Source: Bradyrhizobium pachyrhizi
GTDB taxonomy: Bacteria > Pseudomonadota > Alphaproteobacteria > Rhizobiales > Xanthobacteraceae
Length of the DNA: 64,000 nt
Direction of reading: 5' to 3'
Assembly (NCBI RefSeq): GCF_001189245.1
Contig: NZ_LFIQ01000027.1
Span: 1-64,000, forward strand
Shown: piece by piece, positions 28,105 to 36,767 of the stretch
Layout: each line of letters opens with the position of its first letter
How positions within the stretch are numbered: the first letter of the stretch is position 1
The notes under the pieces: generated by a model
Seen by the model: the letters and a program-made list of their open reading frames with translations, nothing else
Databases searched by the model: none
Told to the model about the DNA's origin: nothing
Made by a program: the position numbers and the translations under genes

Positions 28105-28895
28105 CGGCGCTATCGACACAGAACAAAGCTGGAACAAAGGTTCGCTTGCGAGGCCACGGCGCAGTTAGGTCGCCCGCGCCGCGCAGGTCCCGCAAGCTCC
28201 GCCAGCATATTCGATGCTTACAGCGACGAGCGTATTTTGTCGCTCGCTAAAACGGCGCATTTGTCGGCTGTCTCGAGCGCCCGACGGGCATTCTCACATC
28301 GCGTGCGCCACCGCGAAGGTCTCGCCGCGCTAATTGCGCCGTTCATCGCGGACGGTGAACTTGTCGATGCCTTCGCGCCGCCACAGACCGAGCGGCGAAC
28401 GTGACCAGTTTAGTCGTCGGATCGAGAGCACATTAGTGGACGTGACGCTCAAGGTGCTTGTCTCCAGCGCCTCCTGATCGCTGTCAGACAAAGTGGATCA
28501 ATTTTTATGGATCTGCCACGAGCGGAACTGGAGGATCGCTCTTCGTTACTGACTCGCATGAGCAACTTTAACCTGCCGCAGCGCCCTGGGGCAGGTTGGA
28601 GACAAAACGTTGAGTGGTTCGAGGCAAGTAAATTGCGGAACGAATTGTGAGTGGTCCCGGCCGGCGACCCCCGAGATTGGGCCACGTCAAAGCTTAAGCC
28701 CATTTTATCCGTCCCGGCGCTTACATTCAGTTCATCAAAGCTGCGCTTTCACGAACAACGGGCTTGCCTGATCAAGTGCCACATAGGCGATGTCTTCCAA
28801 CGCTCTGATCTGCAGCCTTCGCCGGCACACTGCCGACATATGAGGCGGCCTTTCCAAGCAGCATCAAAGAGATCGGCTCATTTTATTTCTGAGGC
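28105..28895. other. Gap between nopX and the nopC tts box
   Basis: About 0.8 kb without a supported gene. Frames are short and of shadow composition. No transposase motif recognised. Confidence 0.4.
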
Positions 28896-28915
28896 TCGTC
28901 AGCTTGTCGAAAGCT
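28896..28915 (+). promoter_or_regulatory. tts box of the nopC-nopA-rhcV operon
   Basis: TCGTCAGCTTGTCGAAAGCT is an exact match to the 20-bp consensus, 71 bp upstream of nopC. It should drive nopC, nopA and the following apparatus genes. Confidence 0.95.
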
Positions 28916-28986
28916 AATGCTTCCATAGTGGACGTGACGGAGACTGCTTCCTCCGCACGAACGAAGTTTGAAGTAGGAGAACCCCG

Positions 28987-29274
28987 ATGCGCATTTCCAG
29001 CTCAAACGCCGCTGGGCATCTTGATTCTGACCTCCATGCGACTGGCGGCGGCAAAAAGGGATCTCGGGCCCCTGGCGAGCACGATGATCGTGGCCAATCG
29101 CCTGGTGCAGGAGTTCCCGTAAATGGCGGCACGTCTGGTCCAGACGCTGACCCGCAAGCCGCTGCTATGCAGCAAGCGTTCAACGTCGCTCTCGGCGCCG
29201 CCGCTATGCAATTTGTAAATAGTGAAATGGGTCGTTTCGACGACGCCATGGCCGAGACAGAGCAGGATTCCTGA
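28987..29274 (+). CDS. nopC: NopC, secreted type III protein
   Basis: 95 residues from the ATG at 28987, with GGAGA six bases upstream. The hydrophilic, glycine-rich N-terminal half is followed by AAMQQAFNVALGAAAMQFVN. Size and place just before nopA match NopC of Sinorhizobium fredii and NGR234 (Y4yP), which is a secreted effector. The sequence family is short and variable, so the call leans on gene order. Confidence 0.75.
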   Translation: MRISSSNAAGHLDSDLHATGGGKKGSRAPGEHDDRGQSPGAGVPVNGGTSGPDADPQAAAMQQAFNVALGAAAMQFVNSEMGRFDDAMAETEQDS

Positions 29275-29347
29275 CCTCGCATGTTGCGGCGTCAGGAAAA
29301 TCAGAGCCGCAAGGCGCGGCAATGTTCGAATAAACAGGAGAAAAAAT

Positions 29348-29581
29348 ATGGCTGATAAGGTTGGTGCTTCTCATAGCTCGACTGCGGGTGGCGCAGCTGG
29401 TACCGCTACTGCAGCCGCTGGTTCCGCCGCTGCTGAAGCTGCGGGAGAAGCGGCATTCAACAGGCAACTCGCCGCCCTGACCGCCAGCAGCACGAAGGCT
29501 GCTGAAAGGGATGTAGAACTTCGCGTCGTCTCGACAGAGCTTTCGACCGTCAAGAAGGCGGCCGACGAGCGGGTGCAGTAA
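29348..29581 (+). CDS. nopA: NopA, type III pilus/needle subunit (SctF-like)
   Basis: 77 residues with AGGAG six to seven bases before the ATG. An alanine/glycine-rich N-terminus is followed by an amphipathic helical C-terminus (FNRQLAALTASSTKAAERDV, ending VKKAADERVQ), the pattern of rhizobial NopA. NopA is the main component of the extracellular appendage. A strong hairpin follows the stop, probably keeping nopA transcript above that of the downstream genes. Confidence 0.85.
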   Translation: MADKVGASHSSTAGGAAGTATAAAGSAAAEAAGEAAFNRQLAALTASSTKAAERDVELRVVSTELSTVKKAADERVQ

Positions 29582-29649
29582 CGGATGAAGCGGGACGGCG
29601 TTATATCCTCCCGCTTTCGCCGGCCGCAATGATCTGTGAAGTCGCAACG

Positions 29650-29674
29650 GGCCGTACGGCTTTGCCGTACGGCC
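29650..29674 (+). terminator. Perfect hairpin after nopA
   Basis: Arms GGCCGTACGGC and GCCGTACGGCC form an 11-bp perfect stem with a 3-nt loop. Only a weak T-rich tail (TCGTTCTTCGTTC) follows, and the AGGAGG of y4yQ lies 14 bases further. It is probably a partial terminator or 3'-end stabiliser separating abundant nopA mRNA from the apparatus genes. Confidence 0.6.
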
Positions 29675-29698
29675 TCGTTCTTCGTTCAGGAGGCGACC

Positions 29699-30586
29699 GT
29701 GAATGAATCAGCTTCCCCGCTTTTCGAAGTGTTGTCGGGGTGTTATTCCGGGCTGACCGGCAAAGCGGGTGGCGGCTCGTGCTTAATTGGCAGCAGCCTC
29801 GATGCTGATTTGGTCTTCATCGAGCAAGGCCTCGAACCGCACCATCTTCGCGTCAGCTGGCATGTCAGCTCGATCGAGATCGAGGTCCTTGCCGCGGACG
29901 TCGCGATCGAGGGCCGCGCCCCTATTTCGCCAAATGAGACCGTTGTTGTCCCTCTTCCTGCCGTCATCCATATGGGCGCGATGTCCATTCGCTGGTCGAT
30001 CGAAGGCTCTCAACAAGCCGGCTCTACCGGCCGCTGGCATGTACCGATTACCGCACTCACCTTGGTCCTGATCAGCTCTGCCGCAGTTGGCACCGTCTCA
30101 ACGGGCTTTGTCCGGTCCGAAGGCGTCGCACTGAGCACTTCGTCCCCCGCCACGGACATTGGCCCCAAAGTCGCGCTCGCCGCCCCTGATGCTCCGCCCA
30201 CCGACGCAGCTGCTCAACGGCTGCAAGAGGAAGTTGATGCAGCGGGCCTGCTCGGTATCAAAGTCGGTTCTGGGCCAGGCGTTGTGACCGCCGATGGCAC
30301 CATTCCGCCTGCCTCGCTCGCTAAATGGCGGGAAGTCCAGCAGCGGTTCGATGTCCAAAGCAATGGTGCTTATACGCTCGTTAGCGCGGTCGCAACCAAG
30401 GAGGAGAAGACGCCCCCCGCGATTGCCGTCCAGGCAGTTTGGCGCGGAAACGACCCTTATCTGGTCATTGCTGGTCAAAAGTATTTCGTGGGCGCGCTCC
30501 TGAGCAATGGATGGACCGTAAAGGAGATCGAGGACGGACGTGTGCTGCTGACACGCAATGGCCAGCTAGCTGCTCTGTCCTATTAG
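29699..30586 (+). CDS. y4yQ: Y4yQ, inner-membrane ring protein SctD
   Basis: 295 residues from a GTG at 29699, decided by AGGAGG five bases upstream; the open frame starts at 29636 before the hairpin. The N-terminal FHA-like domain (GSCLIGSSLDADLVFIEQGL, then HHLRVSW) is followed by one membrane helix (ITALTLVLISSAAVGTV) and a periplasmic domain ending NGWTVKEIEDGRVLLTRNG. This is the SctD/YscD layout. It forms the outer of the two inner-membrane rings with RhcJ. Confidence 0.85.
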   Translation: MNESASPLFEVLSGCYSGLTGKAGGGSCLIGSSLDADLVFIEQGLEPHHLRVSWHVSSIEIEVLAADVAIEGRAPISPNETVVVPLPAVIHMGAMSIRWSIEGSQQAGSTGRWHVPITALTLVLISSAAVGTVSTGFVRSEGVALSTSSPATDIGPKVALAAPDAPPTDAAAQRLQEEVDAAGLLGIKVGSGPGVVTADGTIPPASLAKWREVQQRFDVQSNGAYTLVSAVATKEEKTPPAIAVQAVWRGNDPYLVIAGQKYFVGALLSNGWTVKEIEDGRVLLTRNGQLAALSY

Positions 30587-30619
30587 AGTTTTAGCCCGCG
30601 GGCAACGAAGGAACGTTTC

Positions 30620-31159
30620 ATGACTAGGCTGCCGCAGCGGTCCGTAGAGCCTGGCACCGCCTTTCAGGGAATCAACAACGAGCATCATGCACCTGTCATC
30701 GCCCCGGCCACACCTCAGGCCAGCAGCCTCGGCATCGACAAGGTCCATGGAAATGGCGGCAATGGTCACACGTCAGTTGTCCAAGACCGCGAAGCGCAGG
30801 AGCGTTTGGCTGCCAACACGATCGATAACGCGCTCGAACTCAAGTCAATCGATCCAATCTTGCGGATCAATCCCACCGATGCCACCGAACACGCAGGTAA
30901 GATCGAAACGAGTCCGGAACTCGCCTGGCTGACCGGCCCCAATCTCGCGGATAGCCTGCTCTCCTTCGTCACGCCCTGCCTGCGTCATTCGCATGTTGTG
31001 CGTCCAGAACAACACGGCCTTCTCCTCGAGCGGCTGGCCGATGCGCTGTCAGCCGCATCAGAGGGCTCGGTGGCGCGCGAAGGGGCCGCGCTTCTGCAGC
31101 TAGAGCTGCGGCGCTTAATCCTGCTCCGGCAGAATCACAACGGCTTGATCCAAGGCTAG
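30620..31159 (+). CDS. SctX-like protein (by position)
   Basis: 179 residues, AAGGA seven bases before the ATG. No signal peptide or membrane segment. Disordered N-terminus, then a short helical C-terminal part (ADSLLSFVTPCLRHSHVVRP, then AALLQLELRRLILLRQNHNG). I infer SctX (YscX) from the order this gene, TPR protein, rhcV, which mirrors yscX-yscY-yscV of Yersinia, and from the leucine-rich C-terminal helix. Direct sequence similarity is not evident by eye. Confidence 0.5.
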   Translation: MTRLPQRSVEPGTAFQGINNEHHAPVIAPATPQASSLGIDKVHGNGGNGHTSVVQDREAQERLAANTIDNALELKSIDPILRINPTDATEHAGKIETSPELAWLTGPNLADSLLSFVTPCLRHSHVVRPEQHGLLLERLADALSAASEGSVAREGAALLQLELRRLILLRQNHNGLIQG

Positions 31160-31161
31160 CA

Positions 31162-31587
31162 ATGCCAGATCCGCGCGCAGTGCAACACTTCACACCTGCC
31201 CAGTCGTCGAATGTTTCCAAAGCCGATGGGGTGGTGCCGATCTCTGGGCCCGAGCGCGATTTGCTCTGCGCGCTTTCCTATGTCCACCTTGCGTGCGGGC
31301 AGAGCGCACACGGTCTGGCTCTTTTACGGCCCGTCGTTCACGAACATTCTCAAGACGTCGAGCTGCTTCGTATCCTCGCCTATGCTCTCATCTCAGAGCG
31401 CCTCGGCGAGGAAGCGCTATCGGTATTGGACAGGCTGGACGTGCTTGATGATCAGCCATCGTCTCGCCTGCCATTGCTGCTGCTGCGCAGCCATGCTCTG
31501 CGTCAGGCTGGCCGCATGGTCGAGGCGCAGGCCACTTTCAAGCGCTATGTTTCATTGCGGGGCAGCACGGCTCCGGTCAAACAATAA
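31162..31587 (+). CDS. TPR protein, SctY-like chaperone (by position and fold)
   Basis: 141 residues starting two bases after the previous stop. Three tetratricopeptide-type helix pairs are visible (LLCALSYVHLACGQSAHGLA, LLRILAYALISERLGEEALS, LLLLRSHALRQAGRMVEAQA). SctY (YscY) is a small TPR chaperone of SctX that also binds the SctV export gate; the gene directly before rhcV fits. Alternative: a general class II-type chaperone. Confidence 0.55.
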   Translation: MPDPRAVQHFTPAQSSNVSKADGVVPISGPERDLLCALSYVHLACGQSAHGLALLRPVVHEHSQDVELLRILAYALISERLGEEALSVLDRLDVLDDQPSSRLPLLLLRSHALRQAGRMVEAQATFKRYVSLRGSTAPVKQ

Positions 31588-31595
31588 GGCTTTGC

Positions 31596-33713
31596 ATGGC
31601 CAGGCACCTACGAAATCTCGTCGCCCGCGCGCCGTCTCACCCGGATTTGATGGTCGCGTTGATGCTGCTTCTGGCGATCGGAATGATGATCATGCCGATC
31701 CCAATCGTGGTGCTCGATATGCTGATCGGCTTCAATCTGGGCTTTGCCATATTGCTGCTGATGGTCGCCCTTTATCTCAATACGCCGCTCGACTTTTCGT
31801 CGCTGCCGGGCGTCATCCTTATCTCCACCGTCTTTCGTCTAGCCCTTACCGTTGCAACGACGCGGCTGATACTCGCCGAAGGCGATGCCGGCAGCATCAT
31901 CCATACGTTTGGCGATTTCGTCATATCGGGCAACATCGCCGTCGGAATTGTCATATTCCTCATCGTGACCATGGTGCAGTTCATGGTTCTCGCTAAGGGT
32001 GCCGAACGCGTCGCAGAGGTGTCGGCGCGCTTCACGCTCGACGCCCTGCCTGGCAAGCAGATGGCTATCGACGCGGAGCTGCGCAACGGCCACATCGATC
32101 AGCACGAAGCCCGCAACCGGCGTAGCGCGCTGGAGCGAGAAAGCCAACTTCACGGGGCCATGGACGGCGCTATGAAATTCGTGAAGGGCGACGCCATCGC
32201 CGGCCTCATCGTCATCTGCATCAACATGCTGGGCGGCATCACGATCGGTTCGCTTTCGAAGGGCATGTCCCTTGAGGAGGCGATGCATCAATATACCATC
32301 CTGACTATAGGCGATGCGCTCATTTCGCAGATTCCGGCCTTGTTGCTTTCAATTACAGCCGCGACCATCGTCACTCGCGTCAACGGTCCCTCCAGGCTTA
32401 ATCTTGGCGCCGATATCGTCAACCAGCTTACTGCCAGCACACAAGCGCTACGGCTGGCCGCCTGCGTCCTCGTTGTGATGGGGCTTGTTCCCGGCTTCCC
32501 CTTGCCACCCTTCGTCATTCTGGCGGCACTCTTCTGTGCGGCGAGCTTTCTCAAGGTTGGTACGCGGGATGGCAAAGCGGACATCAAGACAGGCGCCAGT
32601 TCGACCGGCTCGGCTCCCACTCCCGCACAGGGTCAGAAGCAAACCGTGCCTGCGGAAGCACTTCCGATCACGCTCCTGCTAGCACCGAACCTGACACAAG
32701 CGATCGACAAAGCAGACCTCGAGCAGGGCATCGGACGGGTTTCGGCACTGGTCTCATCTGATCTTGGCATCACAATTCCACGCATTCCAACCCAGGTCGA
32801 CCAGCAGTTGGCGGATTCGCAATTCAGGGTGGATGTCGAGGGAGTGCCCGTCGAAGCGGACAGCCTCAAGCCGACACAACTCTTGCTCAACGACGACGCC
32901 GTAAACATTGAATTGAGCGGAATTCCCTTTCGGCAGGAGCCAGACACGAACCGGATCTGGATCGAACAAGCTCATACTGCTGCTCTCAAAGCAGCCGGAA
33001 TAGGATATCACCGTGCAAGCGATGTGATCGCTTTGCGGGTCCAGTCAACGTTGAGGCGCTATGCCCAACGCTTAGTGGGCATTCAGGAAACCCGTCAGCT
33101 GCTTGGCCGGATGGAGCAGGAATATGCTGATCTCGTGAAGGAGGTGCTACGCACGACGCCGATCCCCCGCATCGCGGACGTCCTGCGCCGTTTGCTGGAT
33201 GAGGGCATCCCGATCCGCAACACTCGCCTAGTCCTGGAGGCGCTCGCAGAATGGAGCGAACGGGAGCAGAATGCCGTGCTGCTGACCGAATATGTCCGCT
33301 CCGGTCTGAAACGGCAGATCTGTCATCGCTATGCTAACGCCCATCGTGTTGTCGCTGCCTTTATCGTCGAGCGCGAAACCGAGAATATCGTGCGCGGTGC
33401 CGTGCGCGAAACCGCTGTCGGTCCCTATCTTGTTTTGGAGGATCGGCAAAGTGAGATGCTGCTTTCACAATTCCATCAGATCCATGCCAGCCTCGCGCGG
33501 AGTCAGAGCCAGCCAGTCATTCTTGGCTCGATGGATATCCGGCGTTTCGTCCGCGGCTTCCTCACCCGCAACGGGATCGATCTGCCAGTTCTCTCGTATC
33601 AGGATCTTGCCGCGGACTTCACGGTCCAGCCGATTGGCTCCGTCAAGCTTTCTGCGGGCAAGGACAAGCCCCCCACAGGAGAGCATCGCGATCTTCTCCG
33701 CGCGGCCGGCTGA
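31596..33713 (+). CDS. rhcV: Type III export-gate protein RhcV (SctV)
   Basis: 705 residues, FlhA/LcrD family. Seven to eight N-terminal membrane helices, the FHIPEP region (VSARFTLDALPGKQMAIDAE, then GAMKFVKGDAIAGL), and a large C-terminal cytoplasmic domain (PIPRIADVLRRLLDEGIPIR, ending near SYQDLAADFTVQPIG). The nonameric cytoplasmic ring receives substrates and is driven by the proton motive force. Conventional length and motifs. Confidence 0.96.
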   Translation: MARHLRNLVARAPSHPDLMVALMLLLAIGMMIMPIPIVVLDMLIGFNLGFAILLLMVALYLNTPLDFSSLPGVILISTVFRLALTVATTRLILAEGDAGSIIHTFGDFVISGNIAVGIVIFLIVTMVQFMVLAKGAERVAEVSARFTLDALPGKQMAIDAELRNGHIDQHEARNRRSALERESQLHGAMDGAMKFVKGDAIAGLIVICINMLGGITIGSLSKGMSLEEAMHQYTILTIGDALISQIPALLLSITAATIVTRVNGPSRLNLGADIVNQLTASTQALRLAACVLVVMGLVPGFPLPPFVILAALFCAASFLKVGTRDGKADIKTGASSTGSAPTPAQGQKQTVPAEALPITLLLAPNLTQAIDKADLEQGIGRVSALVSSDLGITIPRIPTQVDQQLADSQFRVDVEGVPVEADSLKPTQLLLNDDAVNIELSGIPFRQEPDTNRIWIEQAHTAALKAAGIGYHRASDVIALRVQSTLRRYAQRLVGIQETRQLLGRMEQEYADLVKEVLRTTPIPRIADVLRRLLDEGIPIRNTRLVLEALAEWSEREQNAVLLTEYVRSGLKRQICHRYANAHRVVAAFIVERETENIVRGAVRETAVGPYLVLEDRQSEMLLSQFHQIHASLARSQSQPVILGSMDIRRFVRGFLTRNGIDLPVLSYQDLAADFTVQPIGSVKLSAGKDKPPTGEHRDLLRAAG

Positions 33714-33742
33714 CGAGTAAAGCTGTGGGCGTGAGATAACCC

Positions 33743-34333
33743 ATGAAATCATATGAAATTGACGTTCTGCGGTGCCGGCGCAGCTTTCGTCCGCACTCGT
33801 GCTCAGCCCTTCTCCCAATTCTCGCCGTTTTGCTGCTCGCAGGCTGCGCAAACCTAGACCACCCCGGCCTTTCATCACAGCAGATGCCCACAGCAGAGTT
33901 GGTTGGCGTTGCGGAGATCGATCCCGCTATGCGAGAGCGCATCGCTCACGCCCTCGTTCGGGACGCTGACGAGCAGCACTTGTGCGATGCGCTGAAGCAA
34001 AGACCGGACAACGCCGATGCGGCGATTCCTGTTGCGCGGGCACTGCTGGCTCGTAAATGCCCGGGCGAGGCGATTGAGGTGCTTGATACCGTCTTGTTGG
34101 CGTCACCCGGCGACCTGCGCGCACTGAACGCCAAAGCCGTCGTCCTCGATCACTAAGGCCGCCACCAGGAGGCCCAAGCGCTGTACCGCCAAGCTCTCGC
34201 AGCCGAACCGGCAAATCCGATGTTGCGCAACAATCTCACGCTATCGCTCGCACTTGACGGCAAGACAGAGCCAGAGAACGCCAGCCCCCGACCGCAGTGG
34301 GACGGCCGACAGGCATTGGCCCGATCGAGATAG
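33743..34333 (+). pseudogene. y4yS: Y4yS-like TPR lipoprotein interrupted by an in-frame stop
   Basis: The first 137 codons encode a lipoprotein signal with lipobox LLAGC and the start of a TPR domain (PGEAIEVLDTVLLASPGDLR, NAKAVVLDH). A TAA at 34154-34156 stops it, yet the same frame continues with perfect TPR sequence (GRHQEAQALYRQALAAEPAN, then MLRNNLTLSLALDG) to a TAG at 34331. One base change probably created the stop. y4yS is the normal gene after rhcV and is a TadD-like lipoprotein. The truncated product may be non-functional unless the stop is read through. Confidence 0.75.
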
Positions 34334-34697
34334 ACCAGCGACTAAGAGCGAACCACAGATGCTTGATGCTTGCCCGAAGGTTGACTATTCGCCGCGATGC
34401 TCGAGGACCGCTTTCCTGGGAAGTGACGTCTTTGGTGGAATGGGGGTCGTCATAGATCGCTGGCGAGATCGGGCAGCTATTCTTGATCTCGCCACCGGCG
34501 CTCAAGCAGTGGAGCACTGAAATCTGCCGATATAGGCTTGGACAGCCGGATGGCCTCGACCAAGGCGCTCAATAATGCACGTAGTCCATACTCGCTATGG
34601 GCACGTTATCTGCTCAGAAGACAAAGTATGTTCGACTCGTGTCCGGCGCGCCATTAAACTCAGATCATTATGAGATTTTTGGCTGCCGAGCAATCCA

Positions 34698-34880
34698 TCA
34701 GGTAAGCACGCGCGAACTCATAAAATGTCTCTCGAGCTCCGCAACTGCCCGTTCCTCCCACTCCGCGGCTTGCGCCAGCAATGAGCACCCTTGGATTGGC
34801 CGAAATGCCGCGGTCTGACGGCACAGCGAAGCTATCGCGCGATAGCGGCGCACGTTTTCCATAACGGCCATTCCTGTCAT
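34698..34880 (-). CDS. Small conserved Bradyrhizobium-type protein
   Basis: 60 residues from the ATG at 34880 (a GTG at 34895 is an alternative; AGGTGA lies upstream). The core ENVRRYRAIASLCRQTAAFR, then LLAQAAEWEERAVAELERHF resembles a short family I recall as common in Bradyrhizobium genomes (RYRAIASLYRQ.AA...SW.LL..AE.WE.LA). Function unknown; no signal peptide. Confidence 0.55.
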   Translation of the reverse strand: MTGMAVMENVRRYRAIASLCRQTAAFRPIQGCSLLAQAAEWEERAVAELERHFMSSRVLT

Positions 34881-35601
34881 GTCTGATCTCTTCACCTGCT
34901 GTTCGGGGCGAGAGCTTGGCGCAGAATTGTTTTCGATCCGTTAGCGGTCAGAGCAGAAAGCGCAAATGGTTGGCAAAACCTTGCTAGCCCGATGTCCTAT
35001 GATGAGCTCCTCCCCGCGGGAAATCAAACCAGCCTTGTATATCAAGATGCTTCGGCACTTCGTCTAACTGTGCACTGTCGAGCGGGACGTGAAGGCGCGC
35101 TCAGGCGCACTATGCCAGTCCGAAACGTCGGCGGGCCATCGTGGATGTCCGCACCGCGCTGCCTAGGCGTGTCGCGCCGGCCGCAGGAGAATTAGATTGC
35201 CTGCCTCCTACGGCCACACCGAAGCCGAGGACCACTTGACCTTAGATTATGATCTGCCTTGGCAGCGTCATCAAAGATCTCGCGCGAAACGATCGGAATG
35301 GCTCTTCCGCAGACGAAATCTGCTAAGTGCCACCCGCCGACGCGCAATCCTTGCCCGCACGTCGCTCGAGCGTGAGGCCGATCGCTGCAGCCGCTCACCT
35401 AGTTCGCAGATTTGGTCGTGCAGCTTCGTCCCGTAGCAAAACGTGTCCCGACCGGAGACTGGTAATGAAAAGCATTCCTGGCTTGGCCGCTTGAGCATCG
35501 CGAACCTCTGTCCTGCGCCGTTCACGACACTTTACGCCGGGCCGAAATGTTTGTGGCGCAGGAACTAGCATCCCACCAAAATAAGGAGGTGACAGCACGT
35601 T
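34881..35601. other. Gap upstream of the diiron protein gene
   Basis: About 0.7 kb without a supported gene. It ends with AAGGAGGTGA at 35583-35592, a near-perfect Shine-Dalgarno sequence for the TTG start at 35602. Confidence 0.45.
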
Positions 35602-36396
35602 TTGTTTGAACGAGGATCCTATGCGACTGCTCGAAAGATAGTTTTTAGCCAGAGCGATCGCACCGCTCGCGACCAGGGGACTCGGATGATCACGCCGGTT
35701 CGACGGAACTGGAGTCCAAAAGAATTATTCAATGGTCTTACGCCTACGATGTTCACCGCCGAACCATCGGCCGTACGCGCACGTTGGGATAAATTGTGGC
35801 CTGATCTGTACACGGAATATGACGCCCGGTACTTGAAGCAAGAATTGGCCATCCGAAATCTCGTCGTTACCGATGAAGCTGCGGCATTTCTCAACGCCTG
35901 GGCGATCGATGAAGAGCGCCACACCGATGGCTTCATCCGCATCATTGAACTTGTCGCTAATGAATCCGAAAAGGATCTTCGGGAGAGATTGGACGCTCGA
36001 CCGCATGATTTTGGTCCGATCATTGAACACCTGAAGGACGAATTCTCCCTAATGGTTATGATCGCATTTGATGAGATGTGCACTTGCCGCGCCTACGCAG
36101 CAGAAAAGCCGTTTTATGACGGTCTTGGGAACAAGACGTTCCATCTTTGGCTGCGAGAGGTAATTGCCGACGAGGCGGTTCATTCGATGAATGCTGTTAA
36201 CGTTATTCGCGCGCGCTATCGCGACCGCATTGGCCAAGTCGGCCCAATCCTCGATAACCTAATCCGCGCGAGCAATAATCTACGCTATTGCGGCACCTTC
36301 GTCCTGGATTACTTCGGCACAGTGTACTCAAAGGAGCTGCTCGCCAACTCTCGTCTCGCGACCATGAGAAATATTGCCAAGCCACTCACGGTGTAG
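35602..36396 (+). CDS. Ferritin-like diiron-fold protein of unknown substrate
   Basis: 264 residues from a TTG at 35602, nine bases after AAGGAGGTGA; the next ATG (35686) has no such site. Mostly helical. Three carboxylate/histidine motifs spaced as in diiron four-helix proteins: FLNAWAIDEERHTDGF, then MIAFDEMCTCRAYA, and REVIADEAVHSMNAVNV. They suggest a ferritin-like oxygen-activating enzyme in the wide group with acyl desaturases and AurF-type N-oxygenases. No partner gene is adjacent. Substrate cannot be inferred. Confidence 0.65.
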   Translation: MFERGSYATARKIVFSQSDRTARDQGTRMITPVRRNWSPKELFNGLTPTMFTAEPSAVRARWDKLWPDLYTEYDARYLKQELAIRNLVVTDEAAAFLNAWAIDEERHTDGFIRIIELVANESEKDLRERLDARPHDFGPIIEHLKDEFSLMVMIAFDEMCTCRAYAAEKPFYDGLGNKTFHLWLREVIADEAVHSMNAVNVIRARYRDRIGQVGPILDNLIRASNNLRYCGTFVLDYFGTVYSKELLANSRLATMRNIAKPLTV

Positions 36397-36767
36397 AGCG
36401 AGACTGTAACAGCGAGCCGTACGAAACTTGATCAGCCGTCATATCGCGGCTCAATCCGTCCTTCCCTGTAGGTTGCCAGTTGGCGAACACTGTGCGCTTT
36501 CGTGCGCAATGTCGTGTTCACGACATGCCGGCTGTCGACCTTTGGCAAGAACATGCACGTAGGTTCTGTTTTGCACCCGCCTGGCGCGCCGTTCGTCCGT
36601 GCGCGGGTTTTCGGGCAATTGGCCTGCCCTTTGCTCCGTCGCTTGCTAAACGGTGTGCAGCTGTCCGCTTTGTCGGTCTGTCCGGCACGGAACGTGACTC
36701 TCGATGGAAGAACCGGATTTCGGTCACCGCCACGGCGCAAGATATCGCCACTGGCGCCATAGATTTG
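36397..36767. other. Gap, or 5' extension of the M16 peptidase gene
   Basis: The peptidase frame is open from 36480, but the encoded stretch to 36767 is arginine/cysteine rich and has no recognisable signal peptide. It may be a decayed N-terminus. Confidence 0.35.
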
